Source: Epiperipatus broadwayi | Lineage: Eukaryota > Onychophora > Udeonychophora > Euonychophora > Peripatidae | DNA: 64,000 bases | Assembly (NCBI GenBank): GCA_028023455.1 | Contig: JAQFVV010000991.1 | Span: forward strand, 1-64,000 | Direction: 5' to 3' | Shown here: positions 1-12,290 of the stretch, one piece after another | Numbering within the stretch: position 1 is the first letter of the stretch | Layout of the letters: every line of letters starts with the position of its first letter | The notes under the pieces: generated by a model | Database searches by the model: none | The model's input: only the letters and a program-made list of their open reading frames with translations | What the model was told of the DNA's origin: nothing | Translations under genes and position numbers: made by a program

Positions 1-100
1 AAATTTAAATAAAAAATTTAAATAAATAAAATAAATAAATTTTAAATAAATAAATAAATTTTAAATAAACAAATAAATTTTATTTTTAAATAAAATTTGC
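1..100. repeat. (TAAA)n-like AT-rich low-complexity tract
   Basis: Irregular runs of TAAA and TTTA units fill the first hundred bases. No coding potential is visible. Confidence 0.8.
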
Positions 101-814
101 ATCATTTATAAATGAAGATGTAAGTGTAGCAGTGGATATATATAGGGGGATGAAGATGTACATTGGAGAAAAGAACTAGAGAGCATTTTCTGTTATTAAT
201 AATGGTTCAAAAATGAAACAAAATTGTAATGGAAATGATAATGTTTAGCATCAGTTTTTTATGGTCATAATAGATTATGTATATATGTTTTTAATTTGAA
301 TTATAATAATGTAAAAAGGTTACAAATTGAAAGAAACATAAATAAAGGAAAAATAAAGGTAGACATGTTAATAAATAAATATAAGCAAGACTTATTAAAC
401 AGACAGGCAGCAAATGTAGAAATCACAGAATTGTGGGAAGGTTAGTCTTTGACAGTGTTAGTTGACAAAAACTATGAAAATAATTGAAAGTGCTCCAAAG
501 TAGATAAAAGTAGATAGTACTGGTCAGAATTGTATGTTCATTTAACAAGGTTTAGAATCTAAGCAAAAGTACCATAAATCTACTCATGCCTAAGATACAC
601 AGGTCAAGAGCAATCATGAAATCTGCCCTATTTGCTCTTCTCTAAAACTATAACATTATAAACAACACTTCTGATGATAACAGATGAAATTTTATTCATT
701 CTGGTCCCAGAGACACATCAGAGAAACATGAGATCTGAAAAATTCACACTTGCAAACTAATAGAAACGTTTTGCATAAACACTTGAGAGTCAGTGTTTAG
801 ATCTAGTTTCTATA
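101..814. other. Intergenic DNA, no gene seen
   Basis: No open frame of note. A CTGATGA at 671-677 is followed by GAAA at 685-688, but the bases between them do not make a convincing stem, so it is not called a second ribozyme. The stretch from about 590 onward is less AT-rich than its surroundings and may belong to the same repeat as the ribozyme at 815-873. Confidence 0.5.
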
Positions 815-873
815 CTCTATCCCTCACTGATGAGAGCAAACCAGCTTGAAATCAGCTGATCTGTGGGTGAGCA
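815..873 (+). ncRNA. Type I hammerhead ribozyme motif (self-cleaving RNA)
   Basis: All core elements of a hammerhead ribozyme are present in order. CTGATGA lies at 827-833. A stem-loop II with arms GAGC and GCTT around AAACCA is at 834-847. GAAA is at 848-851. A short stem III (ATCA/TGAT around GC) is at 851-860, and the predicted cleavage base is C861. The flanks pair as stem I: CCCTCA at 821-826 with TGTGGG at 862-867, with one T-T mismatch. A minimal stem III open at stem I is the form reported in animal Penelope-like elements and retrozymes. If transcribed, the RNA should cut itself after C861. The host repeat is not identified; the nearest microsatellite begins at 967. The fold was read by eye and not computed. 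Confidence 0.72.
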
Positions 874-966
874 AATGAAAGAGGTAGTTAATTCTGACTC
901 TTTTTTCGTTTATGTAAACAAATTTTACACTTGTTCGGTGGTTTTGGTAAAACGCCATCTGTTGAA

Positions 967-984
967 CATATATATATATATATA
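967..984. repeat. (TA)n microsatellite
   Basis: Short TA dinucleotide run followed by a brief CA-rich stretch. Confidence 0.85.
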
Positions 985-1237
985 CACTACACACACAGAA
1001 TTCTGCTGGAAATAATGGATATTTTTAATTTAAAAATCCAATATTTATATAAATATTATATTAGTTCTTTAAAATACAGTACATAGAAGTTGGTGAATAT
1101 TTTTAAGAAATAGTTATTAGATGGAGAGAGATAATGTATTTTATTTCTTTCTTCAATATAGTAAGAAAAATATTTAGCCAAAAAATACTTTTTTTAAAAA
1201 AAGTCACTAATTATTGGCAAATATAAACTGCGAATGT

Positions 1238-1287
1238 TAAAGGATTTGTGTATATATATATATATATATATATACACAAATCCTTTA
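1238..1287. repeat. Perfect palindrome with a (TA)n centre
   Basis: A 13-nt arm (TAAAGGATTTGTG, 1238-1250) and its exact reverse complement (1275-1287) flank a TA run. The whole could extrude as a cruciform. Confidence 0.85.
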
Positions 1288-1298
1288 TATATATGTAT

Positions 1299-1305
<7 letters not shown>

Positions 1306-1332
<27 letters not shown>
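1306..1332. repeat. (TA)n microsatellite
   Basis: TA run ending in TTGTGCCCTT, one of several TGT-starting boundaries next to TA tracts in this window. Confidence 0.85.
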
Positions 1333-1335
<3 letters not shown>

Positions 1336-4300
1336 GCCCTTTTGTATGGGTCACCATCTAATTTTTGTGCTAATCTGTTAAAAATTTTAAATTTAAGATA
1401 TATTTGAATATGTGATGTTAATTTTGCTTATGGTAATATTTCAAAAGGTTTAATTAAAGCAATCTATGAGTATTTGATATGTGAAATTGTGCTGAAATTG
1501 AGAGAGACATTTTAATGATGATTATTATAATATATGGTTGGAAAAACTGGCCATAGTTAATACTGCATTAATATATTTAATAAGTAGGTATTTAAAACTA
1601 AAAGTGTTTAAAAGACAAGTTAAAATTAAATGCATATATTTATTATTGATAAAATAATGTTATAAAAGAATATAAATATTTTTAATTATTATAAATACTT
1701 AAATAGAAGATTAATATTTGATTTTAATAATATCGAATTATTAATTTAAAATCTGTTATAATATCTTATTTATTTTTAAAAATAAATATTTGTTTTAAAA
1801 ATGCAATTGTTAGTTATTTTTAGATTATAACAAGCGTTTCTTGTGTTGTAGAAACAGATGTTAGTTAAATATGCACACACATGCTTGGAAGTTATCTAAT
1901 AAAGTTGCACAACTATTTTAAAAATCATGTTATAAAATTTATAAATAATACGTAAGCTATCACGAAATAAAATAAAGATATTCAATGTGAAATATTAAAT
2001 CTGATTTTTAAAATATTGCTTTAAAAATATAACGTATAGATAAGACTTAGTTTATTTAAAAATGATCTTATAAAAGTTAAAATTAAAATCAAGTAAATAA
2101 GAATATTTTAAAAATATTTAGTGGATTTAAATAAACGATAAGAATTATTTTAAAAATGTAATAATGTAATAAATATTAAATATTAAATAAGTCATTATTT
2201 ATTTTTAATTTTGTGTTGTTGGTAAATATGTAAATAAGCCAGCAAGTTGATTGTTTAAATGTACCAATCAAATGGGAAGTTTCTTCCGGTATAAAAGCTT
2301 AGTTCAATTGTTAGGAGAGGACTTTGTGATTGAATTTTCAAGTTAATTGTGTTATTAAAAATAGCAAAGTAAATTTGATAGACGCTCTCAAAATCAATTT
2401 TAAAATTATAAGAGTGTCATTGTAAATAATTTATAAAAGTTTTAAATGATAGACATGCAGTGTTAATTTAATTTTTCCTTATCAATCGTCTCTATATTGA
2501 AGCTCAATTTACAAGCAAATGGTCATGGGAACATCATATATAGTGAAAATATATCGGAAACTTTATACTAGAAATATGACAAACGCTGGATTAGTTCGGA
2601 AAATTACAAGATGGAGAAAAGTAGTATTTTGGACAGTATATAATTTTAAAAGCTAATTACTATTGACTATTAGAAAATAGATATTTTAAAGAATAAAATA
2701 CTTCTTTATGAAGAAAGTATTTTTGCAAGCTATAAATTTAAATATATATCTTAAGTAAAGATATTAGAAATAAAAGTAGTTTTATAAATACTTGCCTTGT
2801 TAAGTCTTTATGTTTAAAAGACTGAATGTTGACAATTTTAAAAGGCAAATAAATTGAGAGTATAATTAGCTAAAAGTCTTAATATAATAAAATTATTATA
2901 TTAAAATAGTCTAAACGCTGGTTGTTTTAGATGAAGAAGCTTATTCTTACCTGGATATTTTGTTAAGAAATGCGCAAGTAATATGTGGACGTCCAAGTCA
3001 ATTAAAATAATTAAATGATAATTTTTCATAAACTATAGACTAATTTAGAAATAATAACTTTAAATAATTTTCGTTAAGGAACTGGATCCGGAGCCTATAA
3101 ACTATTTTAATTTTATTTTATTTTTCTTGTGGGGAACTTTTATTTTATTTTAAAAGAACGTTATCATTTTTATAAACTTTTAAAAAACCACGTGATAGAC
3201 CGGAAAACGGAAATGGTGTTTTAGTGAATGTGTACCTAGGATTAAAGAACTATTATGGTGAAAAGAAGACATCGCTGGAGTTACGTAATATGAATTCTGT
3301 TTTATTTATCTAACATAAAAATTAAATATTATTAATTTATTAAAAATAAGATAGGTACATTTCTTAAAATAATAACTAAAAATAATATAATAATTAATTA
3401 TATAAGTTTATTTTATAATTAATATAACACGTAATATATTAAAGAATGATTGTGAGTGTAAATGTGAATTATTTTATGAAGCTGTAATTCCGAAGAATAT
3501 TGGAAGATGGACTGTACATTAGATCATTATTTATGGTAAAAAATTGTATAATTATAATAATTTTGATGTATTTAATATGTTTTCTTTAGATCAACCAAAT
3601 GATATGATATTGTTGAATGAATGTATAAATATTTTAAAATACACACACATTATATTGGCAGTGACAGTTTTATTTAAATATGCATAATTTGAATTTATGA
3701 TATAAATATGATGCAACATTACATAAGAAGCTTAGAAATAATTATATGATTCTTTCGTAAATAAATTTTAATATTTTGTTTATGTTATAGTATTAGAATT
3801 ATATTTGTTATTCATAAGTAATTATTTTATTGCAAGTTAGGAAGAGATTTTAAAAGTCTATATTTTATTTTTATTTTATTGGATAAATTAAGTTAAGTTT
3901 TATGTAGAAGTTTATATTTGAGTTGAAGATTTACCAAATATAGATGATGAAGTATAAATAGTTTGGATAATTAGTATTTATCTAAATTTGATGATTGTTC
4001 TTCCGGAAAGTTTAAATAAGTTTTAAAGGATGTTTTGTAGAAAGAAAGTTATTTAAAAGGAGTAGAATAACACATAAAGTAAAGTAATAATTTTTACATA
4101 GAAAAGAATCATAGAATTTATCTAATATAATACTTTATGAATTTGAAATTGATGAATAATTTAAATATTATTATTTTAACAGTACAGATATGTAATGCAT
4201 ATTTGATAAAACATGTAGCATGAATTGCATTAAATGAAATATAAATTATAATCAATTATTGTTATTACATTACAAAGATACATTAGTTTCTATATTATGC

Positions 4301-4619
4301 TATTAGAGTAATGCTGATAGTAAAATAAACACATACTAGTACATAATGAAATAAGTAACAGTAATACTTAAGTGATGTAGCAATTTAATTAGTAAAGTTT
4401 AATTGTTTACATATGCTACATAAATATTGTTTACATAAATTTTTCTGTGTAATAATTGAAGTTCACTGATATTTATTTAAAGTCTAAGTTTTAAAAGCAT
4501 ACTTCAATGTTATTAGTACAGCATTAAAAGAATGTATAATTACTTATTAGGAATATGAATTAATAATAGTGGAAACATATTGTATTATTATTTTGTTTTA
4601 TTCTTCTTTGTTTTTTTTT
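1333..4619. other. AT-rich non-coding DNA, possible old repeat
   Basis: No coding region is recognised. On the plus strand a CCAAT at about 2264 and a TATAAAA at 2291-2297 resemble a Pol II promoter or an LTR promoter, but no partner repeat could be placed with confidence. A slightly GC-richer stretch runs from about 2,220 to 3,290. Bases 4692-4740 include TTACACCACA, which resembles an LTR edge. Confidence 0.4.
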
Positions 4620-5582
4620 TTATAATTTTGAACTGTAAATATTGTAAATAAATTCATGGTTAAAGTTAATGTAAATAAATTTGTTTAATTTGTTTTAAAA
4701 GTGTGTCGAGTTCATTATTTTACACCACAGCATTTGACAACAGATAATTTGAACAAACATAATATTTGCACAATATGAATTTATTATTATTATTTAGAAA
4801 TAAACACAATATTTTCTTGATATCATTTTATAAGAATTGATTGACATTAACATATAATATTATTATGGTCATAAGGTAATTATAATGCACATTATAAGAG
4901 TACAATATTATTTATTGCCACAGATTATTGAATTATAAGATTTTGATCTATTCCAAAATTAAGATGCTATATGAAAATAAAAGATATACATATGATTATT
5001 TATTTAATGATTGATGATATAACATAAATAGATAAGATTAAGTTATACTCTAAGATTAGTATTGTATATTATTATTAGAATAAGTTAGGTGTATTTAGGT
5101 TTGATATAAAATCCCTTATCATACTTATTTACATGGGTTATTATTACTTTAAGATAATTAGAAGAGCCTGAGATTATTTAATTATATTTTCTTAATTAAA
5201 AGTTGAGATTTATTTTATTATTATTAAAGATAGTTTATTTTATTTAAAAGCCATAAGAATGCTGCAGATGTAGTAGTAAGTTAATAAGGAGGTAATAGTA
5301 TTCTTATGCCATTGAGACAATGTCTTGGGAGATATTGACTCAATGTAAATCTACTTATTGCTTTGTAACTTTACTTCACAGTCTCATGATTTTAATAAAT
5401 ACTTATTTAATTAGTACATACTATAGAACTATATTGATTTTGATAATTGATAATAAATTTAATTAGAATATGATAGTATAAAAGTAAATTAAAGATAGAT
5501 ATGCAAATTTTAATTAAGCATTATAATTTAATTGAGCTAGTTGTATTTCAAACTATATTATACATCGAGAAGTAAGGGTACA
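4620..5582 (-). repeat. Dispersed repeat R2, copy A (LTR-like edge)
   Basis: This stretch is clearly similar to the reverse complement of 47711-48650. Shared islands include TATTCTTATGCCATTGAG, TCATGA followed by AATAAATA-type runs, and TTGAGCTAG. Both copies end against a long (TA)n tract. Read on the minus strand, copy A starts TGTACCCTTACTTC beside the TA run, like an LTR 5' edge. No ORF is present. The far boundary is not resolved. Confidence 0.55.
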
Positions 5583-5611
5583 ATATATATATATATATAT
5601 ATGTATATATA

Positions 5612-5655
<44 letters not shown>
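5583..5655. repeat. (TA)n microsatellite
   Basis: Long TA run interrupted by one GTATATATACC segment. Confidence 0.9.
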
Positions 5656-5657
<2 letters not shown>

Positions 5658-6659
5658 AAATGATAAATTGATTGATTTAAATATAAAACTTGTTTAAAAT
5701 ATTTTAGATTTATATTATAAAATGTTTAGTTTCAGCTATTTTGATTTTATGGACAAACAGACATTCGAAAATTATTTATTTAAGGATTGAAATTATTTTA
5801 ATTACTGATTAGTTTGTAAACATTAAATGCTGTTAATTTATATATATATGTTTGTGTGTGTATATCATGCATTCATATTAAAACATTTACACATATGTTT
5901 GTATTTTAACATTTCATTCAATAATCATCAGTACCATAGTTGCATTGTTAAGACAAGAATTATCTGATAAATTATTAAGTTTTAAACATTTTTAAGTTTA
6001 CTCTTTTTTTTTCCACATTAGAAATAGTTATAATGTTTGAAGAACGGAATATTCAAAAGGTAGTTAACTTTTAAACTTTGAGTAAAATTTGTATATAATA
6101 TTATGGCATTTTTATATTCAAATTTTACAATTTTATTTAGTTTTCTTCTTTTCCATTTACTACTTTTTAATCAAGATATTTGGGAATTATGACTGGGAAT
6201 TTACAAGTTTTGGTTTAAAAAAAAATTTCACTTGTCATTTAAATTATTTGTAGCAATACTAAATTATATTTAGCATAGTGTTGATATTTGCACATGATTT
6301 ATAAAACATGATAAAAATTCTGAGTAAATGCTAGAAAGTGAATTGCTATCAAAGAGAATTTATATAGTCTTAAAAGTGCATAATTACATTAATTTATTAA
6401 ATTATCATTCTTAGTCATTTCACCCCACCCCCTTGATAGAAATTGTTTTAGAATAAATAGTTAAAACCATTTGTTTATTTCCAAATATATAATTTTTTTT
6501 TACTAAGTTAATCTTATTTAAATTAAGTTAATTCATTTATAAAATGTGAATTATGTCAGTTGAACTTCTTATTCTTAAGTTTATAGATGCATTTACATTT
6601 GTTTTGTATTTTGTAATATTATCCATATTTCTATAAATAAAAATCCATTTTGTACTAAT
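5656..6659. other. Intergenic AT-rich DNA
   Basis: No gene, RNA gene or recognisable repeat is seen. A TCATCAG at about 5926 (CTGATGA on the minus strand) has a downstream GAAA but no believable stems. Confidence 0.5.
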
Positions 6660-6673
6660 CACACACACACACA

Positions 6674-6751
<78 letters not shown>
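6660..6751. repeat. (CA)n(TA)n compound microsatellite
   Basis: CA repeats at 6660-6675 lead into about 70 bases of TA repeats. The tract ends against TGTAACCTTCTCCC at 6752, an LTR-like start. Confidence 0.92.
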
Positions 6752-6754
<3 letters not shown>

Positions 6755-9700
6755 AACCTTCTCCCTGGTCTAACTGATCATAAACGAATCATGCCACACG
6801 TTTTAGTGACTAAAGTCTCCTATGCAACTTATCATACTCTCATTATCAAGAATATAAGCATAAAAAACAAAAAATGTAAAACTAACGAAATGATTCCTGT
6901 ATTGAATAAAACTAGCATGAAACTATAGATCTAAAGAGGATCACAAGGTGACTAATAAAGATAATAACTTCTGGTCAAACCAGCTTTGAAATCCATACAA
7001 ACAAAATCTGATGGGTTAAATTTGATATTCACCAAACTAATAATTATATCTCCGGAATGATTATAAAATTAAACTTATAAATGAAATGATAAGTAAATTA
7101 TGATGTAGATGACTAAATGGATGATGAAAATAAGTAATAATTAAATAGTAGAATAAAATGAGTCTAAGAATGAAGAGAAAAGAATGAAGATGTATGAGAA
7201 TAATGAATGATTAAGATGATGATAGAATAAGAGTTAATGAATAGTTAAGATGATAAAAGAATAAAAGTTAATGTATGATTAATCAATTATGATAATGAAT
7301 TAATGTCAAATGAGAATGAATAAATAAAAGAATGATCAAGATGAAATTGAAGAACAATGTTAATGATGGAGACTGAAATCTTAAACTATAAACTAATATG
7401 GTATTAAATGGTAAAAAGATAAGCTAAATAAAAATAGGGATTTCAAGCTTGACACAACCAGAATATTTATCATGAAGTTAAAACAAACTATACATTTTAT
7501 GCCAAAAGAAGTAATTTACATCTTAAAGTTTAGTTGACTTTCATAAAACAGTGAAAGTAATCTAATTCAAGTCCAACTATAATAAATAACTATCTATAAA
7601 ATTTATTACAAATTCAAATTCTACCTTGAAACTTAACAACTAATTCTTCTCAGGGTTCAAACACTCAAAGATCATTCTCTAAAATATACTTGGGTCAGTG
7701 AGAGGGATTTTACCACTACCCAAATAGAATGCACAAAACAGCTCTCAATATAAACTCAAATTAAGAACTATATTTAGCAGTTACACATAAACTTTATGAA
7801 CTCAATAACTCTTATAACTTTAATATTTAAGAAATAGGAATAACTTTTTAATAAATAAACACAATAACTTACCAAATTCCTTTTCTCAAATAATTATAAA
7901 CCATGTGATCAAGATCAGTGAATGATAGCTCTGCGGGTTCAACTAAACCAATTAAATCAATATTATATTTATCTTTTAATCTATTACTTAAAATAATCTG
8001 TACTCTAAGTTATTAACATTTTGATTATTGTGTGATGATGCATTAGATGTACTAATAAATTATAAGGCTTAACAAAATTATTATGATATAGTATAATATA
8101 GTTAATAGTACTATATTGGATGATGATGATTTCAATTTATAATCTTCTGATAGGTCGATAGCAATAACAATAATATTGTATATATGGTGATTAGCAATAA
8201 GACTACAGGTGACTAAATAAATTTTTAAACACAACAAACTTTATTTACAATATTTACAAATTTTAATTCAAAGACATGGCATAAAATAAAACCAATATAT
8301 TAAATTAAACTCAGGGATGGAAAAATACTCGGTATCCCATTGACCATATTCTTAGTCAAAACCACCAGCTTATACAATGATATTCAAAGTATAACTTATT
8401 ATTGTTTAGTGTATCTTAAAGAATAATATCATGAAACCTTATTGAAACTGAACTAGCACTTAAATTACAAAAACAACAGTGTATTTAAGACCTTATGGTA
8501 TGCACAAATTTTAAATTTAGAATTCAAAAGTTATAAAGGGGTGCATTATATCAAAGCCATTTCTTTTATCAGAATATGATAAGGGCAATTATCATATTCT
8601 ATGCAATTAATAACTGATTAAAATTTGAGATGAATAGGTTTGGTGTATTAAAGAACAGACATCAAAAGTCAAATACACACATGTCACTAAAACATTATCT
8701 ATGTCCACAACCTAATTATTGAATACTTAACTGATCTTACCAATCCATTATTAAATCATTATTCAATGTAGATAAATCCACACTGCCCATATGCATCTCT
8801 TGCTCTTACATCTATAAGTTCTACAATTATTAATAGATTTTGGTTTGGTCTGTCTATAACTGATGATGATCCTACAACATCATAAAGCACTATTATAATT
8901 AGGCAAACACTATAGCTAGATCAGTGTTCCTAAATCTAACATTATTTTATCCTTGCCATATGATTTTGAACTACTATACTTCACCATACATGGTGGAAAA
9001 ACTAACTCTATATCATGAGGGATTTAACACTAAAAGAGAGGCTCTATAAAAACAACATGACAGTTGTATAATAATATGGCTAATTCTACTACCTCTCTAT
9101 GGGTATACACATGTGGGCTTTGCCTCATCATAAAAAAAAATAGAATTCAGACCATGGATATCCTTTCTTTTAGGATTATTTATGCTAACAAGCATTAATT
9201 ATTACTCAGCCTCTACCAAACTATCCTCTCATGGAATCAGCAATAGGTGATTCTCCATCAGCCCATGCTCAATATTAATATTAATCTATTGGATGCCATT
9301 CTATTGGAACATCCTATCAGCTAAAAACTGTCACAAATCATTCTCAATATTATAGCAAGGTAAAACAACACTAACAATAACAGTGGAGATATACATATTC
9401 CATTTCACAATGCAGAACCATTAATGTATCAATAGACAAACCAAAATATATATGTCAAATGATCATTAATTATTTTAAAATGACAACTATACTTTTGTTA
9501 GAGAGAGCACAATGTATTTAAGCAATAAAGATCAAACCTGCATTTGTATTCAAAGTGGACAAGTTCATTTCTATACAAAATTATGAAATGAAAAAGGCTT
9601 ATATCAAATTTTCTTTTATATAAGAAAATAATTCAGTCATTCTAATATATCTTTGACAAAATGTCTGCATGTTCACTCTTTAATAATATACATTAAAATC

Positions 9701-11600
9701 TGTTTTAAAATATGAGAGAAGTAAATATTTCTCTCACTCTCTCTAGATAAACGATATATATAATATCATGTTTTCCCTTAACTGAAAAAAATAAAAATAC
9801 ATGTAATAGATGTATATATTTTACACATTTTTTCTCTTTAACTCAATATATTTCATACCACAATAAAACATATATGTTTAAAACCAAAATTCCCAAATAA
9901 CACATGATGTAAGTATTATACCTAACACAGCAGTAATAAAAAAACAAAAGAACATTTTCTTCCATTAAATTTTTATCCTATCCATCCAAGTTATTTCATC
10001 CTTGTGAGTTAAAATGATAAGAACTGATATTATGATGAGCAAACATTCCAGATAATGCATATATATTTTATTATCCTGTTTGATGCTAATATAATAAGGC
10101 AATATGCAAAGGCCTTCAAGCGTATCATAACTAAAATCAGTTTATTTACATTTTAATCCAGATGATTTTCCTTGTAAATGACTTTATAATTTTATTGCAA
10201 TTAATATATTTAACTTTTTTAAGAAAAAAATAATTTATTAATTCTGTTCCTTCCTCCTGTGGCAATATATATGTAACAATCTTTAAACAGTCTGGGCATT
10301 TTTAAACCATTTTTAAAATCTTACTTATACGCATTGCACGGGAAACTTTTATAAGTAAATAATTATTTTGTTCCATTTTTATTAGCAAAGCATTATATGA
10401 TTAGCAATATTAAAAAGAATTTATCCAATTATAAATATGATATCCTCAACATTTTAATGAATCTGTAATTTTTCATTTCTAACATTACACAAGTTTGCGC
10501 TAAAAAAAATTATCAGATGAGTGTTTATTTCTTAAGAAAGAATTGAGAATAAAATCACTTACAATTATCTTTTAACTTTATTAAAATTATATGATATAAA
10601 ATGACTTTTGATTTATTTATAATATCCTCTGAAATCCCTCTTTAAAATTACTTTGAATTATTTTCTTGAAATTACGATTTTCAAATGATCATATGCTCTG
10701 CTTTATATTTAATAGTGCCATGAAATACAAACATTATCAACTCTTTACTTTAACTATAAATAATTTGTGAATCATTTTTAAAGAAGAGATTTTAAAAATA
10801 TGAATAAAATAAAAGCAAAAGCTTACTTTTTCTTGAATTTTTCTGGGTTTGAAGCAATATTTATTTAGATAAAGACTTATTCCCATGGCTTTCATTTCCT
10901 TCTCCAGTATGAATCCTAGGAACTATATGGTCATGGAGATGGTGTCTAAAATGATAGCAAGGCTTTGAGATTTTCTATTCAATCATTTTTAGATATCAAT
11001 ATATTATAATCCCATTCAATTAAATTCCAAAATTTTCTGATTTTTAGCTTTTTTTCCTCCTTATTTTAGAAGATCAGAGTTGAAGTCTGTGGTTGTTTAG
11101 TTTTTTTTCTTAATCCACCCCTCTACAATTTTGTTAAATTATATATAGCCTTTATTACAATGCACTGTGGAAGCAAATAAACAAATGATCTTGGTGTGAA
11201 TATATTAATATTACCCCTCTGGCTTCATTTTTAATAACTACCCATAATATCAAAAACTATTTTCAATTCACTACAAAAAATATGCTTAAGAATTAACTGT
11301 AACAATTCATTTTACAAGATTTACAAATTTGATTTAATTATTTATTTATTTCAATTGCTATTCAACAATAATAAAATAGTAATATATTTATCTCCCAATT
11401 AATAACAATATTTTTAAATTGTTATTTTATCCCTAGTTTCAAACCTACACTGGGTTTAAAATCTCATCTTCACTCAAGAAATTTCCTAGTGCATCCAGAA
11501 AAGTCTTTATTGAAAGCCACTCATTAAGATTTTCATGCCAGATATATTATTATGATTTAAAATTTTGGATTATTTAATACAGGGACCTAAATAAAAGGTC
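6752..11600. other. Non-coding DNA with LTR-like left edge
   Basis: The left edge TGTAACCTTCTCCC abuts a TA tract, and the AAACTTTATTTACAATATT at 8,230-8,250 resembles repeat R2. This suggests an old LTR-type element, but no second end, primer site or ORF is found. Apart from the short tandem repeat at 7203-7284 nothing is recognised up to 11.6 kb. The 61-codon frame at 8052-8237 has no supporting features and is not called. Confidence 0.35.
7203..7284. repeat. Two to three copy tandem repeat of about 35 bp
   Basis: Units of the form TTAAGATGAT(G)A..GAATAA.AGTTAATG follow each other in purine-rich DNA. The surrounding 7080-7330 is a diverged extension of the same composition. Confidence 0.5.
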
Positions 11601-11640
11601 ACAATATATATATATATATATATATGTGTATGTGTGTGTG
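11601..11640. repeat. (TA)n(TG)n microsatellite
   Basis: TA run passing into GTGT repeats. On the minus strand the left flank reads TGTGACCTTTTATT directly after the TA run. Confidence 0.88.
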
Positions 11641-11795
11641 AATACATACATACTCATGTTAATATATGTTTACTTGTTTATTTATTTTAAAGACATTTTA
11701 TATCTTAAATTGCGTGAATATGTTGTTAAATGCCAAGGTGAAATTAGCGATTGTAATAATAAGTATATTATTTAATATTGTATTTGATCCACATT

Positions 11796-11796
11796 T

Positions 11797-11834
<38 letters not shown>
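11796..11834. repeat. (CA)n(TA)n microsatellite
   Basis: ACACAC repeats followed by TA repeats. An overlapping 65-codon frame is composed of this repeat and is not a gene. Confidence 0.88.
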
Positions 11835-11990
11835 TAAATAGTAGATGTCATATATCAGTTTAGATTGGAAAGCAACAAATTACATTTAATTGCATAGGAG
11901 TTATATAAATATATACATTTTTATAAATAAAGTTTGATATCTGTATTCATTCCACAATATATGTAATATACAAATCAATATATATATATA

Positions 11991-12232
11991 TAATAAAATA
12001 CAGTACAATTTACATAAATTATATTATATTATTATTATTTTTATTTTTCAAATGTTAATGAATCGCCAGTCATCAAATGTTTAAATAACAGATTTGTGGG
12101 AAATCTGAATTAAACTATAGGTATTGTTGAAGGTTGTCTCGTTTTGATTATTCAATGTTATATAGTTGATAAAGACTACAAATGTATAGTTGAAAGTACT
12201 TTTAAAAATAATATAATTTATGTAAATTGTAC

Positions 12233-12242
<10 letters not shown>
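11991..12242. mobile_element. Small element with 35-40 bp terminal inverted repeats
   Basis: The left arm at 11993-12029 and the right arm at 12208-12240 are near-perfect reverse complements, sharing CAGTACAATTTACATAAATT then TATATTA. About 180 bp of unique non-coding DNA lies between them, and both outer ends sit in TA runs. A non-autonomous DNA transposon (MITE) inserted at TA fits. An inverted duplication of another origin is the alternative. Confidence 0.6.
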
Positions 12243-12279
<37 letters not shown>

Positions 12280-12290
12280 TGTGTGTGTGT
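12236..12290. repeat. (TA)n(TG)n microsatellite
   Basis: TA run then GTGTGTGT, touching the right end of the small TIR element. Confidence 0.9.

Noticed and set aside
671-700. Second CTGATGA...GAAA near the hammerhead
   Set aside because: The eight bases between the motifs do not form a stem, and no stem III or stem I pairing is seen.
7080-7330. Coding exon in purine-rich DNA
   Set aside because: Stops occur in all frames and the stretch is a diverged short tandem repeat.
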